45,836 nucleotides of DNA from KBS-96 sp049585195 (GCA_049585195.1 JBAUZG010000011.1:1-45836), one strand, 5' to 3'. Positions 32,467 to 41,909 are shown, numbered from the stretch's first letter. A program made the numbers and translations. The notes: generated by a model from the sequence alone, not told the origin.

Positions 32467-34380
32467 ATGGCACTCGATGCAAGAATCCCATCAGGCCCCA
32501 TTGAAACCGCCTGGGACCGAAGCCGCTTCGAAATGCGATTGGTCAATCCGGCGAACCGCCGCAAACACACACTGATTGTGGTCGGTTCCGGCTTGGCTGG
32601 AGCATCGGCTGCCGCTACACTCGGCGAACAGGGATATCACGTCCGGTGCTTCTGCTTCCAGGATTCGCCGCGCCGCGCCCACTCCATCGCAGCCCAGGGC
32701 GGCATTAACGCTGCAAAGAATTATCAGAACGATGGCGACAGTATCTATCGCTTGTTTTACGACACTGTGAAGGGCGGCGATTTTCGGGCCAGGGAAGGGA
32801 ATGTCTACCGGCTCGCGCAGAACAGCGTAAGCATTATCGACCAATGTGTGGCGCAGGGCGTGCCCTTCGCCCGCGAATACGGCGGCATGCTCACCAATCG
32901 CTCGTTTGGCGGCGCACAGGTTTCACGCACGTTCTATGCGCGCGGGCAAACTGGACAGCAATTGCTGCTGGGCGCTTACCAGGCGCTCGAACGGCAAGTG
33001 GATGCCGGAAGCGTTTTCATGTTTCCGCGAACCGAGATGCTCGATCTCATCGTGGTCGATGGGCACGCTCGCGGCATTGTGACGCGCGATATGGTGACCG
33101 GCCGCATTGATACACACTTTGCCGATGTGGTCGTGCTTGCAACCGGCGGCTATGGAAACGTCTACTATCTCTCAACCAATGCCAAAGGCTCGAACGCAAC
33201 CGCCATCTGGCGCGCTCATAAGCGCGGAGCCCTGTTCGGCAATCCCTGCTTCACACAGATTCACCCAACATGCATCCCCGTCTCCGGCGACTATCAATCG
33301 AAGCTGACTTTGATGAGCGAATCGCTTCGCAACGACGGCCGCATTTGGGTTCCAAAGACTAAGGGCGACAACCGGCCTCCCAACCAGATTCCCGAAGAAG
33401 ATCGCGATTATTATCTCGAGCGGCGTTATCCAAGCTTCGGTAACCTGGTTCCCCGGGATGTTGCCTCGCGCAATGCCAAAAATGTGTGCGACGAAGGGCG
33501 CGGCGTCGGACCGGGAGCGCTGGGCGTCTATCTCGACTTCAGCGACGCAATCCGCCGCCTGGGCGACAAGACCATCCGCGAGCGCTACGGCAACCTCTTC
33601 GAGATGTACGAGCGTATTACGGACGAAAACCCGTACAAGGTTCCGATGCGCATCTACCCGGCCATTCACTACACCATGGGCGGTTTGTGGGTCGACTATC
33701 ACCTGATGAGCACAATTCCCGGCCTGTTTGTCGCGGGCGAGGCGAACTTCTCCGATCACGGAGCGAACCGGCTGGGGGCAAGCGCTTTAATGCAGGGTCT
33801 CTCGGACGGCTACTTCGTTCTTCCCTACACCATCGGCAACTACCTGGCGAGCAACAGGCCCGAACCGATTGAGGAGTCGAATCCGGAAGTCAGAAATACC
33901 ATTGCCTGCGTCCAGAACAACGTGAAGAAGCTGATGTCGCTCAAAGGCAAGCGGACAGTCGATTCCTATCACCGCGAACTTGGCAAGCTGGTCTGGGACT
34001 ACTGCGGCATGGCACGCAATGCGGAAGGTCTCGAATATGCAAAGGGCAAAATTGCGGAGCTGCGCGAGGAGTTCTGGCAAAATGTCACAATCCCTGGCGA
34101 AGCCGAAGATTACAACCAGAGCCTTGAGCGCGCGGGACGCGTCGCGGATTTTTTCGAACTCGCTGAATTGATGTGCGTCGATGCGCGGCATCGAAACGAA
34201 TCCTGCGGCGGCCATTTTCGCGAGGAGTATCAAACGCCCGACGGCGAGGCTTTGCGCGACGACGAGAACTTTTCATACGTTGCCGCATGGGAGTTCCGCG
34301 GCGTTGGAAATCCTCCTGAACTTCATAAGGAGCCGCTCGAGTTTCAATACGTGCACCCGACTCAGAGGAGCTACAAGTAG
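32467..34380 (+). CDS. sdhA: Succinate dehydrogenase/fumarate reductase flavoprotein subunit
   Basis: Catalyses succinate oxidation to fumarate (TCA cycle) with covalently bound FAD on the cytoplasmic face. It shows the FAD-binding VVGSGLAGASAAATLGEQGYHV, the HSIAAQGGIN segment with the histidine that usually carries FAD, the HPTCIP loop, HYTMGGLWVDY and the closing GANRLGASALMQGLSDG. The 637 aa is the normal length of the type-B (Bacteroidota/Bacillus/epsilon) class. It lies 2 nt after sdhC and 2 nt before sdhB. It ends in TAG. Confidence 0.97.
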   Translation: MALDARIPSGPIETAWDRSRFEMRLVNPANRRKHTLIVVGSGLAGASAAATLGEQGYHVRCFCFQDSPRRAHSIAAQGGINAAKNYQNDGDSIYRLFYDTVKGGDFRAREGNVYRLAQNSVSIIDQCVAQGVPFAREYGGMLTNRSFGGAQVSRTFYARGQTGQQLLLGAYQALERQVDAGSVFMFPRTEMLDLIVVDGHARGIVTRDMVTGRIDTHFADVVVLATGGYGNVYYLSTNAKGSNATAIWRAHKRGALFGNPCFTQIHPTCIPVSGDYQSKLTLMSESLRNDGRIWVPKTKGDNRPPNQIPEEDRDYYLERRYPSFGNLVPRDVASRNAKNVCDEGRGVGPGALGVYLDFSDAIRRLGDKTIRERYGNLFEMYERITDENPYKVPMRIYPAIHYTMGGLWVDYHLMSTIPGLFVAGEANFSDHGANRLGASALMQGLSDGYFVLPYTIGNYLASNRPEPIEESNPEVRNTIACVQNNVKKLMSLKGKRTVDSYHRELGKLVWDYCGMARNAEGLEYAKGKIAELREEFWQNVTIPGEAEDYNQSLERAGRVADFFELAELMCVDARHRNESCGGHFREEYQTPDGEALRDDENFSYVAAWEFRGVGNPPELHKEPLEFQYVHPTQRSYK

Positions 34381-34382
34381 GC

Positions 34383-35126
34383 ATGCGCTTGACTCTCAAT
34401 GTCTGGAGGCAGAAGAACCCTTCGAGCGCCGGGAAATTTGTGCGCTATCCGATGGACAATGTGAACCCGGATATGTCGATGCTCGAGTGTCTCGATGTGC
34501 TGAACGAAACCCTAACCGCCAAAGGCGAGGAACCGATTGCATTCGAGCACGACTGCCGTGAAGGTATTTGCGGAAGCTGCGGCTTCATGATCAACGGCAT
34601 CGCGCATGGGCCGCTGCGCAAGGCGACAGTGTGCCAGTTGACCATGAGGCACTTTAAAGACGGCGATGAGCTGACTCTCGAACCGTGGCGCGCCGCCGCG
34701 TTTCCGCTGATTAAAGATCTGGCTGTCGATCGCCGCGCTTTCGACCGCATCATCGCCTCAGGCGGCTACATTTCGGTGTCGACGGGCAGCGCTCCCGACG
34801 GCAACGCGATTCCGGTCTCGAAAGAGTCGAGCGAAGCGGCCATGGACGCCGCGCAATGCATCGGCTGCGGTGCTTGCGTAGCCGCCTGCCCGAACGCAGC
34901 AGCCGCCTTGTTCACTGGAGCGAAGATTGCCCATCTCGGCCTATTGCCGCAAGGCCAGCCCGAGCGCAAACTGCGAGCCATTCATATGGTGAGTCAAATG
35001 AACCTCGAAGGCTTCGGCCAGTGCACGAATATCGGCGAGTGCACCAGCGTTTGTCCCAAAGCCATCCCCCTCAGTGTCATCGGCCGCATGAACCGCGACT
35101 ATATCGCCGCCTCCTTCAGCGATTGA
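34383..35126 (+). CDS. sdhB: Succinate dehydrogenase iron-sulfur subunit
   Basis: Passes electrons from FAD to quinone. The N-terminal plant-type ferredoxin domain has Cys58, Cys63, Cys66 and Cys84 for [2Fe-2S]. The C-terminal domain has Cys159-x2-Cys162-x2-Cys165-x3-Cys169 and Cys214, Cys220, Cys224 for [4Fe-4S] and [3Fe-4S]. The 247 aa is normal. GAGGAG about 13 nt upstream lies inside the end of sdhA, so translation is coupled. It is the last gene of the sdhCAB operon. Confidence 0.97.
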   Translation: MRLTLNVWRQKNPSSAGKFVRYPMDNVNPDMSMLECLDVLNETLTAKGEEPIAFEHDCREGICGSCGFMINGIAHGPLRKATVCQLTMRHFKDGDELTLEPWRAAAFPLIKDLAVDRRAFDRIIASGGYISVSTGSAPDGNAIPVSKESSEAAMDAAQCIGCGACVAACPNAAAALFTGAKIAHLGLLPQGQPERKLRAIHMVSQMNLEGFGQCTNIGECTSVCPKAIPLSVIGRMNRDYIAASFSD

Positions 35127-35155
35127 TTCCGTGGCGCGGGCACTCATGCCTGCCA

Positions 35156-35175
35156 CGCCGAGACTCGTCTCGGCG
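35156..35175. repeat. Palindromic repeat after sdhB
   Basis: CGCCGAGA-CTCG-TCTCGGCG is a perfect 8-bp stem with 4-nt loop, preceded by a second GC-rich foldback (GTGGC..GCCAC, 35131-35155). No T-tract follows. The layout resembles the double palindrome at 15664-15727; it probably is a REP-like element that may also protect the 3' end of sdh mRNA. Confidence 0.5.
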
Positions 35176-35203
35176 CTCGGCTTGTAGCGAATGTATTTCT
35201 GTC

Positions 35204-35614
35204 TCAGGCAAGCCACTTCATGTAATAAAACCGGAAGGGCTTCGAGCTTGTGTTCTTCACGCCGTGTAGATGGTTGCCTTCTGCGTACATCACTGTGCCC
35301 GGCCCGACTTCCGAGTTTTTGCCGCCCACGAGGATCATTGCTTCCCCTTCAGTGACGATCATAATTTCCTCTTCAGGGTGCTGGTGTGGAGGGTGCGGCT
35401 CCTGTCCGGGATAGAGCAGAAGCGTACCAATAACGAGCGACCTTACCTGGCCGGTCTTGCCATCGCAAAAAACAGTCAATTCCCCAAATGGGTGCTTCTG
35501 TGTCTTGGCAGTCTCGAATGTCATCAGCGAGTCGGGTACAGAATTCGGCGTTCCTTTCGCTGACACAGATGTGGCGAGCGCAAAAAGCCCGAGAATTGAT
35601 TGGCGGCGGTCCAT
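35204..35614 (-). CDS. Exported cupin-domain protein
   Basis: A 136-aa protein with an N-terminal signal that has a twin arginine (MDRRQSILGLFALATSVSA), so either Sec or Tat export. The rest is one cupin_2 barrel with the first metal motif PHPPHQHPEEEIMIVTEGEA (His, His, Glu) and the second motif GTVMYAEGNHLHGVKN (His). Metal ligands look intact, so it may be a small metalloenzyme or a ligand-binding protein. It is convergent with the sdh operon and divergent from the M28 peptidase. Substrate unknown. Confidence 0.85.
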   Translation of the reverse strand: MDRRQSILGLFALATSVSAKGTPNSVPDSLMTFETAKTQKHPFGELTVFCDGKTGQVRSLVIGTLLLYPGQEPHPPHQHPEEEIMIVTEGEAMILVGGKNSEVGPGTVMYAEGNHLHGVKNTSSKPFRFYYMKWLA

Positions 35615-35682
35615 TTTAAGCTCCAGGAAAGCAGTCAGTAAATACTGTTCAGGCTACAGTGAGTTTGTAAGGTTATTTCTCA

Positions 35683-36855
35683 TTGTCCTTCACACAAACT
35701 GACTTTTTCCGTCATCGTGGGGTGGGTGTCCGTTTAGCTGGGGTGGCCGTCGGTTTTCTGGCCCTGCATCTCTGCTTTGTTCCACTCGAAGCCCGTTCGA
35801 AACAGGCTGAGCGCCCATTGCGGCCTACCCCTGAACTAGCGAAAGCCTTGGACACCATTACGCCTGAAGCGCTTCGAGGCGATCTTTCATTCCTTTCGTC
35901 TGACGCGCTCGCTGGACGCGATACTCCGTCTCCAGGACTCGATGTGGCCGCCGAATTCATTGCCTCCCGCTTTCGCGCCATGGGCCTTGAAGCGCCTGTG
36001 AACGGGTCGTATTTTCAGGTGGCTGACTTGACCGAATCTGCCAGAAGGGCGTCGGAACACGAGCACTACAAGCTTCGGCCCGGACCGATCGTGGCACGCA
36101 ACGTAATCGGCATCCTTCGCGGATGCGATCCCAAGCTGCGCAATACCTACGTGATTGTTTCGGCCCACTACGACCATATCGGGACCGTCGATACAGCGCA
36201 GGGCCGCACGCCGGAGAAGCGGGTCGATTCCACCGATAGCATTTACAACGGAGCCAACGATGATGGAAGCGGCACTGTCTCCGTCATTGCGCTAGCCCAG
36301 GCATTCTCGAAGCTGAGGCAGAAGCCCAAACGCTCGATCATCTTCATGACTTTCTGCGGCGAGGAACTCGGCCTTCTCGGATCGCAATATTACGCCGCGC
36401 ATCCCGTGATTCCGCTCAAGCAGACCATTGCCGACGTCAATCTCGAACAAATTGGGCGTACCGACGGCGATATCAAAAAAGGAAGCGCATCGCTCACCGG
36501 ATTTGAATACACGACACTCGGAGATCTGTTCCGTCGCGCGGGCCTCGCTTTTGGAATTCATATCTACCAGGACAAGAACGGCGACCGTTATTTTCGAGCC
36601 AGCGACAATCTAAGCTTCGCCCAGTACGGCATTCCCGATACGACACTCTGCGCGGCGTTCGAATTTCCCGATTATCACGGCCTCAAAGATGAGTGGCCCA
36701 AGATCGACTACGACGCCATGGCCGTCATCGACCACGTTGTAGGCACTGTTCTTGGGGCGGTTGCCGATTCCCAGGTTATGCCCGAGTGGGAGCCGGGCCT
36801 GAACGAGACAGACGTGTATCGCAAAGCGGCCGCGCAGTTGTACGGTTCAGAGTAG
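35683..36855 (+). CDS. Secreted M28-family metallopeptidase
   Basis: A di-zinc aminopeptidase-like enzyme of up to 390 aa. A signal peptide is present (LAGVAVGFLALHLCFVPLEARS). Ligands and motifs: AHYDHIG (His162), YNGANDDGSG, FMTFCGEELGLLGSQYY (catalytic Glu pair), VNLEQIGR and a late HGL segment, the usual H-D-E-D-H pattern of M28. The start is uncertain: TTG at 35683 follows TAAGGT by 9 nt, while GTG at 35722 would give a tidier signal peptide. It ends one base before the convergent second M28 gene. Confidence 0.88.
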   Translation: MSFTQTDFFRHRGVGVRLAGVAVGFLALHLCFVPLEARSKQAERPLRPTPELAKALDTITPEALRGDLSFLSSDALAGRDTPSPGLDVAAEFIASRFRAMGLEAPVNGSYFQVADLTESARRASEHEHYKLRPGPIVARNVIGILRGCDPKLRNTYVIVSAHYDHIGTVDTAQGRTPEKRVDSTDSIYNGANDDGSGTVSVIALAQAFSKLRQKPKRSIIFMTFCGEELGLLGSQYYAAHPVIPLKQTIADVNLEQIGRTDGDIKKGSASLTGFEYTTLGDLFRRAGLAFGIHIYQDKNGDRYFRASDNLSFAQYGIPDTTLCAAFEFPDYHGLKDEWPKIDYDAMAVIDHVVGTVLGAVADSQVMPEWEPGLNETDVYRKAAAQLYGSE

Positions 36856-36856
36856 T

Positions 36857-37768
36857 TCAACTGGGCAGCGCTTCCAGCTTGCCAATCACGTTGACAATTA
36901 CGTCGCCTACGACCTGGAAGCTTCGCGCGGAAAGCTTGTCCATAGTGTCTTTCTCTGTATGCCAGTACGAGTTTTGAGGGCCATAATCCAGATCGATCAC
37001 ATCGATGGCATTCACGCCGTCAGTAATAAACGGTACATGATCGTCGTCAATCGGACCGCCCGTACGCATGAAGTACTTGCCGTAGCCCAGCTCGTTTGCC
37101 GTCTTCCACATGAGATTGGTTAGCGTTTGCGAGGAATTTGCATCCTTGACAATGTCTAAATCCTTATCGCCGATCATGTCGATGTTGATCAGTGCTTTTA
37201 TCTTTGGCAACATCCCGCTCGCCATCCACGTTTCGGCAAGATGGCGGCTGCCGTAGCGGCTGTCGGTGTCGCTCCACTCAGTGCGCACGGCTTCCTCGCC
37301 ATCGAACCAGACCAGGTAAATGTCATCGGTGCACTTCGCGCGCGCAACCACCCGCGCCAGCTCGAGCAGAAAGCCGGTCGACGAACCGCCGTCGTTCGCT
37401 CCCACGAAATTCACCATCGGCAGGCGTTTGGTGTCGTAATGTCCGGTAATCACGATCGCTTTGCCCGAAGAGCCTGGAAATTTCGCGATGATGTTCGTCA
37501 TCGGAACCGGACCCGCGGGAGTATTACCCGTAAAGCTGTCCAGCGTTACTTCGGCTGGGAGCGGTTTGAGCTCGCCGGCGATCCAGCTCCGCAACTTGAC
37601 AATGGCGTCAGAACCTGACGGACGCTGCCCAAACGAGACCGCTTTCGCTGTGAAGGCTAGCGCCGCGCTTCCACTGAAATGAGCGGCCGTGGGCGGCGCA
37701 GGAGCCGCGCTGCCAAGGGAAGCAAGCGCAAAGAGGATAGACAGAAGCGCGGTCGAAAGGGATGTCAA
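36857..37768 (-). CDS. Secreted M28-family protein, glutaminyl cyclase-like
   Basis: A 303-aa exported zinc protein. Signal peptide LLSILFALASLGSAAPA. Motifs: TGHYDTKR, GANDGGSSTGFLLELARVV, VWFDGEEAV, INIDMIGD and DDDHVPFITDGV. The FDGEEA motif with DDDHVPF is closer to bacterial glutaminyl-peptide cyclotransferases than to aminopeptidases, although both share the fold. It would act in the periplasm or outside on peptide N-termini. It is tail to tail with the other M28 gene and divergent from the RodZ-like gene. Confidence 0.88.
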   Translation of the reverse strand: MTSLSTALLSILFALASLGSAAPAPPTAAHFSGSAALAFTAKAVSFGQRPSGSDAIVKLRSWIAGELKPLPAEVTLDSFTGNTPAGPVPMTNIIAKFPGSSGKAIVITGHYDTKRLPMVNFVGANDGGSSTGFLLELARVVARAKCTDDIYLVWFDGEEAVRTEWSDTDSRYGSRHLAETWMASGMLPKIKALINIDMIGDKDLDIVKDANSSQTLTNLMWKTANELGYGKYFMRTGGPIDDDHVPFITDGVNAIDVIDLDYGPQNSYWHTEKDTMDKLSARSFQVVGDVIVNVIGKLEALPS

Positions 37769-38596
37769 CCGACTGTTGTATCATGGCCCTGAAGAAGACT
37801 CGGTTCCCCGCCTTTCTTACGATGGCATCGGTTGGACGAATTCTCCGCGGCGAGCGCGAGCAGCAAGGGCTCCCGCTTTCGGCAGTATCGACTCGAACAA
37901 AGATCAGCCAAACGATTCTCGAAGCGATCGAGTGCGACGAGATCGCTCACATTCCATCCGCTTTCCTCTACAGAAGCTTCGTCCGCCAAGTTGCATCGGT
38001 TCTCTCCGTCGATTTCACGCAAATTGCCGGTTTGGTGAATTCAGTCGCGGAACGATTTCCCGCGGTTCTCGTTCCGGGCCAGGATCGCCGCCCCACGGGA
38101 GTTCGTCCCATCGCGCCTCGCCCGGAACGTGCTTCCACCTGGATATCGTCGATATTCTCGCTGTTGGCTGTAGTCACAATCTGCTCGGGACTGTATGCTT
38201 ATCTCCAGCGTGTACAATTCCCCGGTTCGGCTCCGATTATAAAAAATCCGCAGCCTGGAATTGTGAACGCCGCGCCCGAGCCCCATCCTGCTCCGCATCG
38301 CCGCGGTCGAGACAGCCTGGCTGTCGATGGATAGCGATGGGCATCATGTGTTCAGCGGATTGTTGAGGCCGGCGGAAACAGAAGAGCTGGAAGGTAACGA
38401 TTCAGCCCGCCTGCGGACGGGCAACGCCGGCGGGTTGACTGTCATCTTCAACGGAAGAGAACTCGGTCCGCTGGGGCGGCGCGGGCAGGTGCGAACTGTG
38501 CTCTTTACGCGCGACGAATACGAAATTCTTCAGCCAGCGCTCTCATCGCGGCTTCAGTTGATGCCGGCGGCGGCTCTCAGCCGATGGATGAAGTAA
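37762..38596 (+). pseudogene. RodZ-like HTH membrane protein, split by a +1 frame change
   Basis: The first frame (37762-38334) encodes an HTH_25 domain (SVGRILRGEREQQGLPLSAV, TILEAIECDEIAHIPSAFLY), a basic linker and one TM (ISSIFSLLAVVTICSGLYAYL), as in RodZ, the cytoskeletal anchor of MreB. It then runs into an unrelated tail. The conserved periplasmic DUF4115 domain continues in the next frame as ILLRIAAVETAWLSMDSDGH and TVIFNGRELGPLGRRGQVRT, to 38596. The switch maps to CCCC at 38281-38284: removing one C restores one 278-codon gene. It may be a real mutation, a sequencing error or +1 slippage at CCC-C. Met21 (37822) is the most RodZ-like start. The end overlaps convergent pgsA by 20 nt. 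Confidence 0.78.
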
Positions 38597-39248
38597 CGTC
38601 GCTCTGACGCCGGTCTCGCTGAGCCCGGTCGCGGCGCCGCTTCTGGCGTTCGAGTTGTAGCAGTTCGCGGCGTCTTCGCAGTTTGATGCTCGTGTCGACT
38701 CGGCCCCAGAACCGGCGGAAGTAATCGGCGGCAGACCAAATCGAGACGATGACGACTGTCCACATGGCGGCTAATGCCCAGGGCCTCAGCACCGGCCACC
38801 GCAACGACAGCATGACAAGCGACACCCCAACCACCTGGCTGAACATCTTTGATTTGCCGATGTCGCTCGCCCCGATGGTGTAGCCCTCCGCTGCGGCAAT
38901 GCTACGAAGTCCGGAAACAGCGAACTCGCGGCTGATGATGAGAATCGCCATCCATCCAGGCAATAAACGAATTTGCACGAGCGAGATCAATGCGGCCGAA
39001 ATCAGCAGTTTGTCGGCGATCGGATCGAGCAGCGTTCCAACGGTTGTCACCTGGCCCCATCTGCGGGCGAGATAGCCATCGAGCAGATCTGTAATGGCGC
39101 ACGCCCAAAACACCACAAACGCAAATAGATCGTTCGCGACCAGCATCGCTCCATGTATCTGAATACGGAGGTTTTGCTGAACGAGCGCCGCTACCAGCAG
39201 CGGCACCAGGAATATACGAGTTAGGGTCAGCGCATTTGGTAGATTCAT
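38577..39248 (-). CDS. pgsA: CDP-diacylglycerol-glycerol-3-phosphate 3-phosphatidyltransferase
   Basis: Makes phosphatidylglycerol phosphate, committing CDP-diacylglycerol to acidic phospholipids, in the inner membrane. The CDP-alcohol phosphotransferase motif fits exactly: Asp57-Gly58-x2-Ala61-Arg62-x8-Gly71-x3-Asp75-x3-Asp79. The N-terminus MNLPNALTLTRIFLVPLLVA is typical of PgsA, and four to five membrane segments follow. An unusual basic tail of about 45 residues (RRRRELLQLERQKRRRDRAQ) extends past the normal end. Its last 20 nt overlap the convergent RodZ-like gene. Confidence 0.95.
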   Translation of the reverse strand: MNLPNALTLTRIFLVPLLVAALVQQNLRIQIHGAMLVANDLFAFVVFWACAITDLLDGYLARRWGQVTTVGTLLDPIADKLLISAALISLVQIRLLPGWMAILIISREFAVSGLRSIAAAEGYTIGASDIGKSKMFSQVVGVSLVMLSLRWPVLRPWALAAMWTVVIVSIWSAADYFRRFWGRVDTSIKLRRRRELLQLERQKRRRDRAQRDRRQSDVTSSIG

Positions 39249-39311
39249 GCGGCCGTATTCAAACTATAAACCAATTGGAAGAACAAGGAGATAGAAGCGT
39301 GAGCGACCGGC

Positions 39312-41897
39312 CTATTCTTCGCGCAGCACGTGCATGGGATCGGTGCGCGCGGCGCGGGCGGCCGGGATAAAAGAAGCAATCGCGGCGACTACGAGGAGAA
39401 GCAGAACAACGGAAGAAAACGTCACAGCATCGGTTGCCGAGACGCCGTAAAGCATGCCGGCGAGCACACGAGCGAATACCGCTGCGAGACACAACCCAGC
39501 CACGCTGCCGAGAACCGAAACCCAAAGCCCCTGCCCAACGAAGCTCTTAACGATCTGGCCGCGAAGTGCGCCCAGCGCCAGGCGCAAACCGATCTCGCGC
39601 TGGCGAATGGTGACGAAGTAGCTGAGCGTACCGTAAAGTCCGATCGAAGCAAGCGATAGCGCGAGTGCAGCAAACACTGCCAGCAGCACCGTGCGAAGCC
39701 GTGTTTCAGTGAACGAATCGCTGATGCGCTCCTCGAGTGGCGCAAAATCGAAAACGGATCGCCCCGGTTCGATTTCGTGTAGTTTCTGGCGAATCGCGTG
39801 CGCCATGGCCATCGGTTGGCCGTGAGTTCGGATGAGATAAAAGCGGTTTGGGTCCGGCACGTTAACGCATCCGTAGACCGTCGGCATGGGTTCCCGGTTG
39901 ATCCCTTGTTCCCGCGCATCGGCTACGACGCCTCGAATCTCGCGCGGACCAAGATTGAGAGGGTCTGGCGAGACGACAAGGTGGTGGCCGATGGCCGGCG
40001 AGTCACCGAAATACGTTGTAGCGAAACTGCGATTCACAACAACATTCGAGCCTTGCCAATTGTCCTGGCAGCCCTCGCCCGCAAGAACGGGAATCCGCAC
40101 AACGGCGAAATAACCGGGTGACACCCACCGGCTGTCTGCCGAAATCTTCCGTTGCGGATCGACTCCGCCATCCGGTACGGTGTATTCGTTTTGATATGTA
40201 CCCGGCAGTCCAGGCAGACTGATCGAACCGGCCGCTTGTTGCACGCCCGGCATGGCGCGGAGTGCGTTCAGTGTATGGCGGATTCCTTCGGCGAGCTTCT
40301 TCATATCCGCAGTCTCTCCGTAGCTGCCGGTAACGTGAAACGTAAGAACATGAGACGGATCGAAGCCAGGCGACACTTGTGCCAACTCTTGAAAGCTCCT
40401 TAGCAACAGGCCCGCGCCAATCAGCAGCGTTACAGCTAGAGCCACCTGCACACCAACGAGAGCCCATTGCAGCGGATTGCGGGACGAAACTTGGGTGCGG
40501 TTTCCGCGCGCCAATCCGCTCGCAATGCTCCGGCCGGTCGCCCGCAGACTCGGAATCATGCCGCAGAGCAGAGTCGCAAATACGGCGCAGCCCAGCGCGT
40601 ACAATAAGATCTTCCAATCAAGCGTCACTTCTTCCGCGCGCGGAAGACTCTTGGCCAAATTGTGGAACAAGTGTGTTCCCGCTCCGGCCAGAGCCAAGCC
40701 AACCAGCGCGCCCGCAACCGCCAGAACGAGCGTTTCCGTCAAAAGTTGAGCCATGACCGCGGCACGCGATGCCCCGAGCGAATAACGGATCGAAATTTCG
40801 CGCTCGCGCTGGATAGTGCGGGCAAGCAGCAGCGCTGTGATGTTCGTACACGCGATCAACAGAAGCAAAGATACCGACCCGAACACTAGCCATAGCGACC
40901 GGCGTACGCCGCCCACCGTTGCTTCCTTCAATGGTTCAAGCTCGACCGTCATGTCTTTGTCTGTCGCCGGGTATTGCCTGCCGAGCTGAGCTTGCACGTT
41001 GTCGAGATCGGCGCGCGCCTGCCCTAAAGTGACTCCAGGTTTAAGCCGTCCAATCGCCGTATACCACGTCGATCGCCTGTCTTGCGCGTAAGGAGCGTTA
41101 ACTGGCACAGCAGTCCAAAGATCGACATCGCGATCCGGAAACTGAAACGACGCCGGCAGAACCCCGACGATCGTAAATGAATAGGTCGCGATCCGGAGGC
41201 GCTTGCCAATAGCCCCAGGGTCAGCATGAAACCTGCGCCGCCAGTACCGATCGCTAATGAGAACGGCATCTGTTCCACCGAAGCGGTGCTCCGCGGGAAC
41301 AAAGTCGCGCCCCAGCTCGGGCGAAATGCCCATCGCTTGGAGGAATCGAGGAGTTACCAGCGCCTCTGTCACTTTCTCAGGCAAGGTGCCTGACGATTCC
41401 GTTGCATCCTCCTGGTAGTAGCCGCAGATCGCCTGAAATGTGGAATTCAGCCGGTTCCAGTCCTCAAGCCGCACCGGTGCAACAAAACTCTCGGGAGTCT
41501 TCAGCTTCGTCTTGTACTCATGCAGAACCATCAGCCGGTCTGCATTCGGGTAGGGTAACGGCCGCAGCAGAATCGCGTCAATCGCCGAGAACACAGCAGT
41601 ATTGCCGCCGATGCCAAGCGCCAGCGTCAGAATGACGGTGGCCGAGAACGTCGGCGATTTGCGAATGAATCGAAACGCATATCTGAGATTCGCAAGCGTC
41701 TTATCGATGAAAGCCAGCCGATGCACATCGCGCATGTTTTCCTTCACCTGTTCGGAGCCGCCAAATTCGAGAATCGCCTGCCGGCGCGCCTCTTCGGGCG
41801 ATAGCCCTTCGGCGATCTTCTCCTCGGTCAGCTTCTCGACGTGAAAACGAACCTCCGCATTCAACTGTGAATCGCCCGGACGTTTCCACCACCGCAT
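39312..41897 (-). CDS. MacB/FtsX-type orphan permease with N-terminal prefix domain
   Basis: An 861-aa inner-membrane protein. Residues 1-60 form the soluble permease prefix domain of the acidobacterial type (LNAEVRFHVEKLTEEKIAEG, ARRQAILEFGGSEQVKENMR). TM1 is TFSATVILTLALGIGGNTAVFSAID, followed by a MacB periplasmic domain and the FtsX block LLLIACTNITALLLARTIQREREISIRYSLGASR. The second half repeats this and ends with GLYGTLSYFVTIRQREIGLRLALGALR. No ATPase gene adjoins. AGGAG lies 9 nt before the ATG. It follows the PadR gene by 12 nt, the standard PadR-permease pair in Acidobacteria. The exported substrate is unknown. Confidence 0.92.
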   Translation of the reverse strand: MRWWKRPGDSQLNAEVRFHVEKLTEEKIAEGLSPEEARRQAILEFGGSEQVKENMRDVHRLAFIDKTLANLRYAFRFIRKSPTFSATVILTLALGIGGNTAVFSAIDAILLRPLPYPNADRLMVLHEYKTKLKTPESFVAPVRLEDWNRLNSTFQAICGYYQEDATESSGTLPEKVTEALVTPRFLQAMGISPELGRDFVPAEHRFGGTDAVLISDRYWRRRFHADPGAIGKRLRIATYSFTIVGVLPASFQFPDRDVDLWTAVPVNAPYAQDRRSTWYTAIGRLKPGVTLGQARADLDNVQAQLGRQYPATDKDMTVELEPLKEATVGGVRRSLWLVFGSVSLLLLIACTNITALLLARTIQREREISIRYSLGASRAAVMAQLLTETLVLAVAGALVGLALAGAGTHLFHNLAKSLPRAEEVTLDWKILLYALGCAVFATLLCGMIPSLRATGRSIASGLARGNRTQVSSRNPLQWALVGVQVALAVTLLIGAGLLLRSFQELAQVSPGFDPSHVLTFHVTGSYGETADMKKLAEGIRHTLNALRAMPGVQQAAGSISLPGLPGTYQNEYTVPDGGVDPQRKISADSRWVSPGYFAVVRIPVLAGEGCQDNWQGSNVVVNRSFATTYFGDSPAIGHHLVVSPDPLNLGPREIRGVVADAREQGINREPMPTVYGCVNVPDPNRFYLIRTHGQPMAMAHAIRQKLHEIEPGRSVFDFAPLEERISDSFTETRLRTVLLAVFAALALSLASIGLYGTLSYFVTIRQREIGLRLALGALRGQIVKSFVGQGLWVSVLGSVAGLCLAAVFARVLAGMLYGVSATDAVTFSSVVLLLLVVAAIASFIPAARAARTDPMHVLREE

Positions 41898-41909
41898 GGC
41901 CGATTTCTC

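Noticed and set aside
33172..33759. 195-residue minus-strand reading inside sdhA
   Set aside because: Antisense to an essential, well conserved gene; a product of high-GC codon structure.
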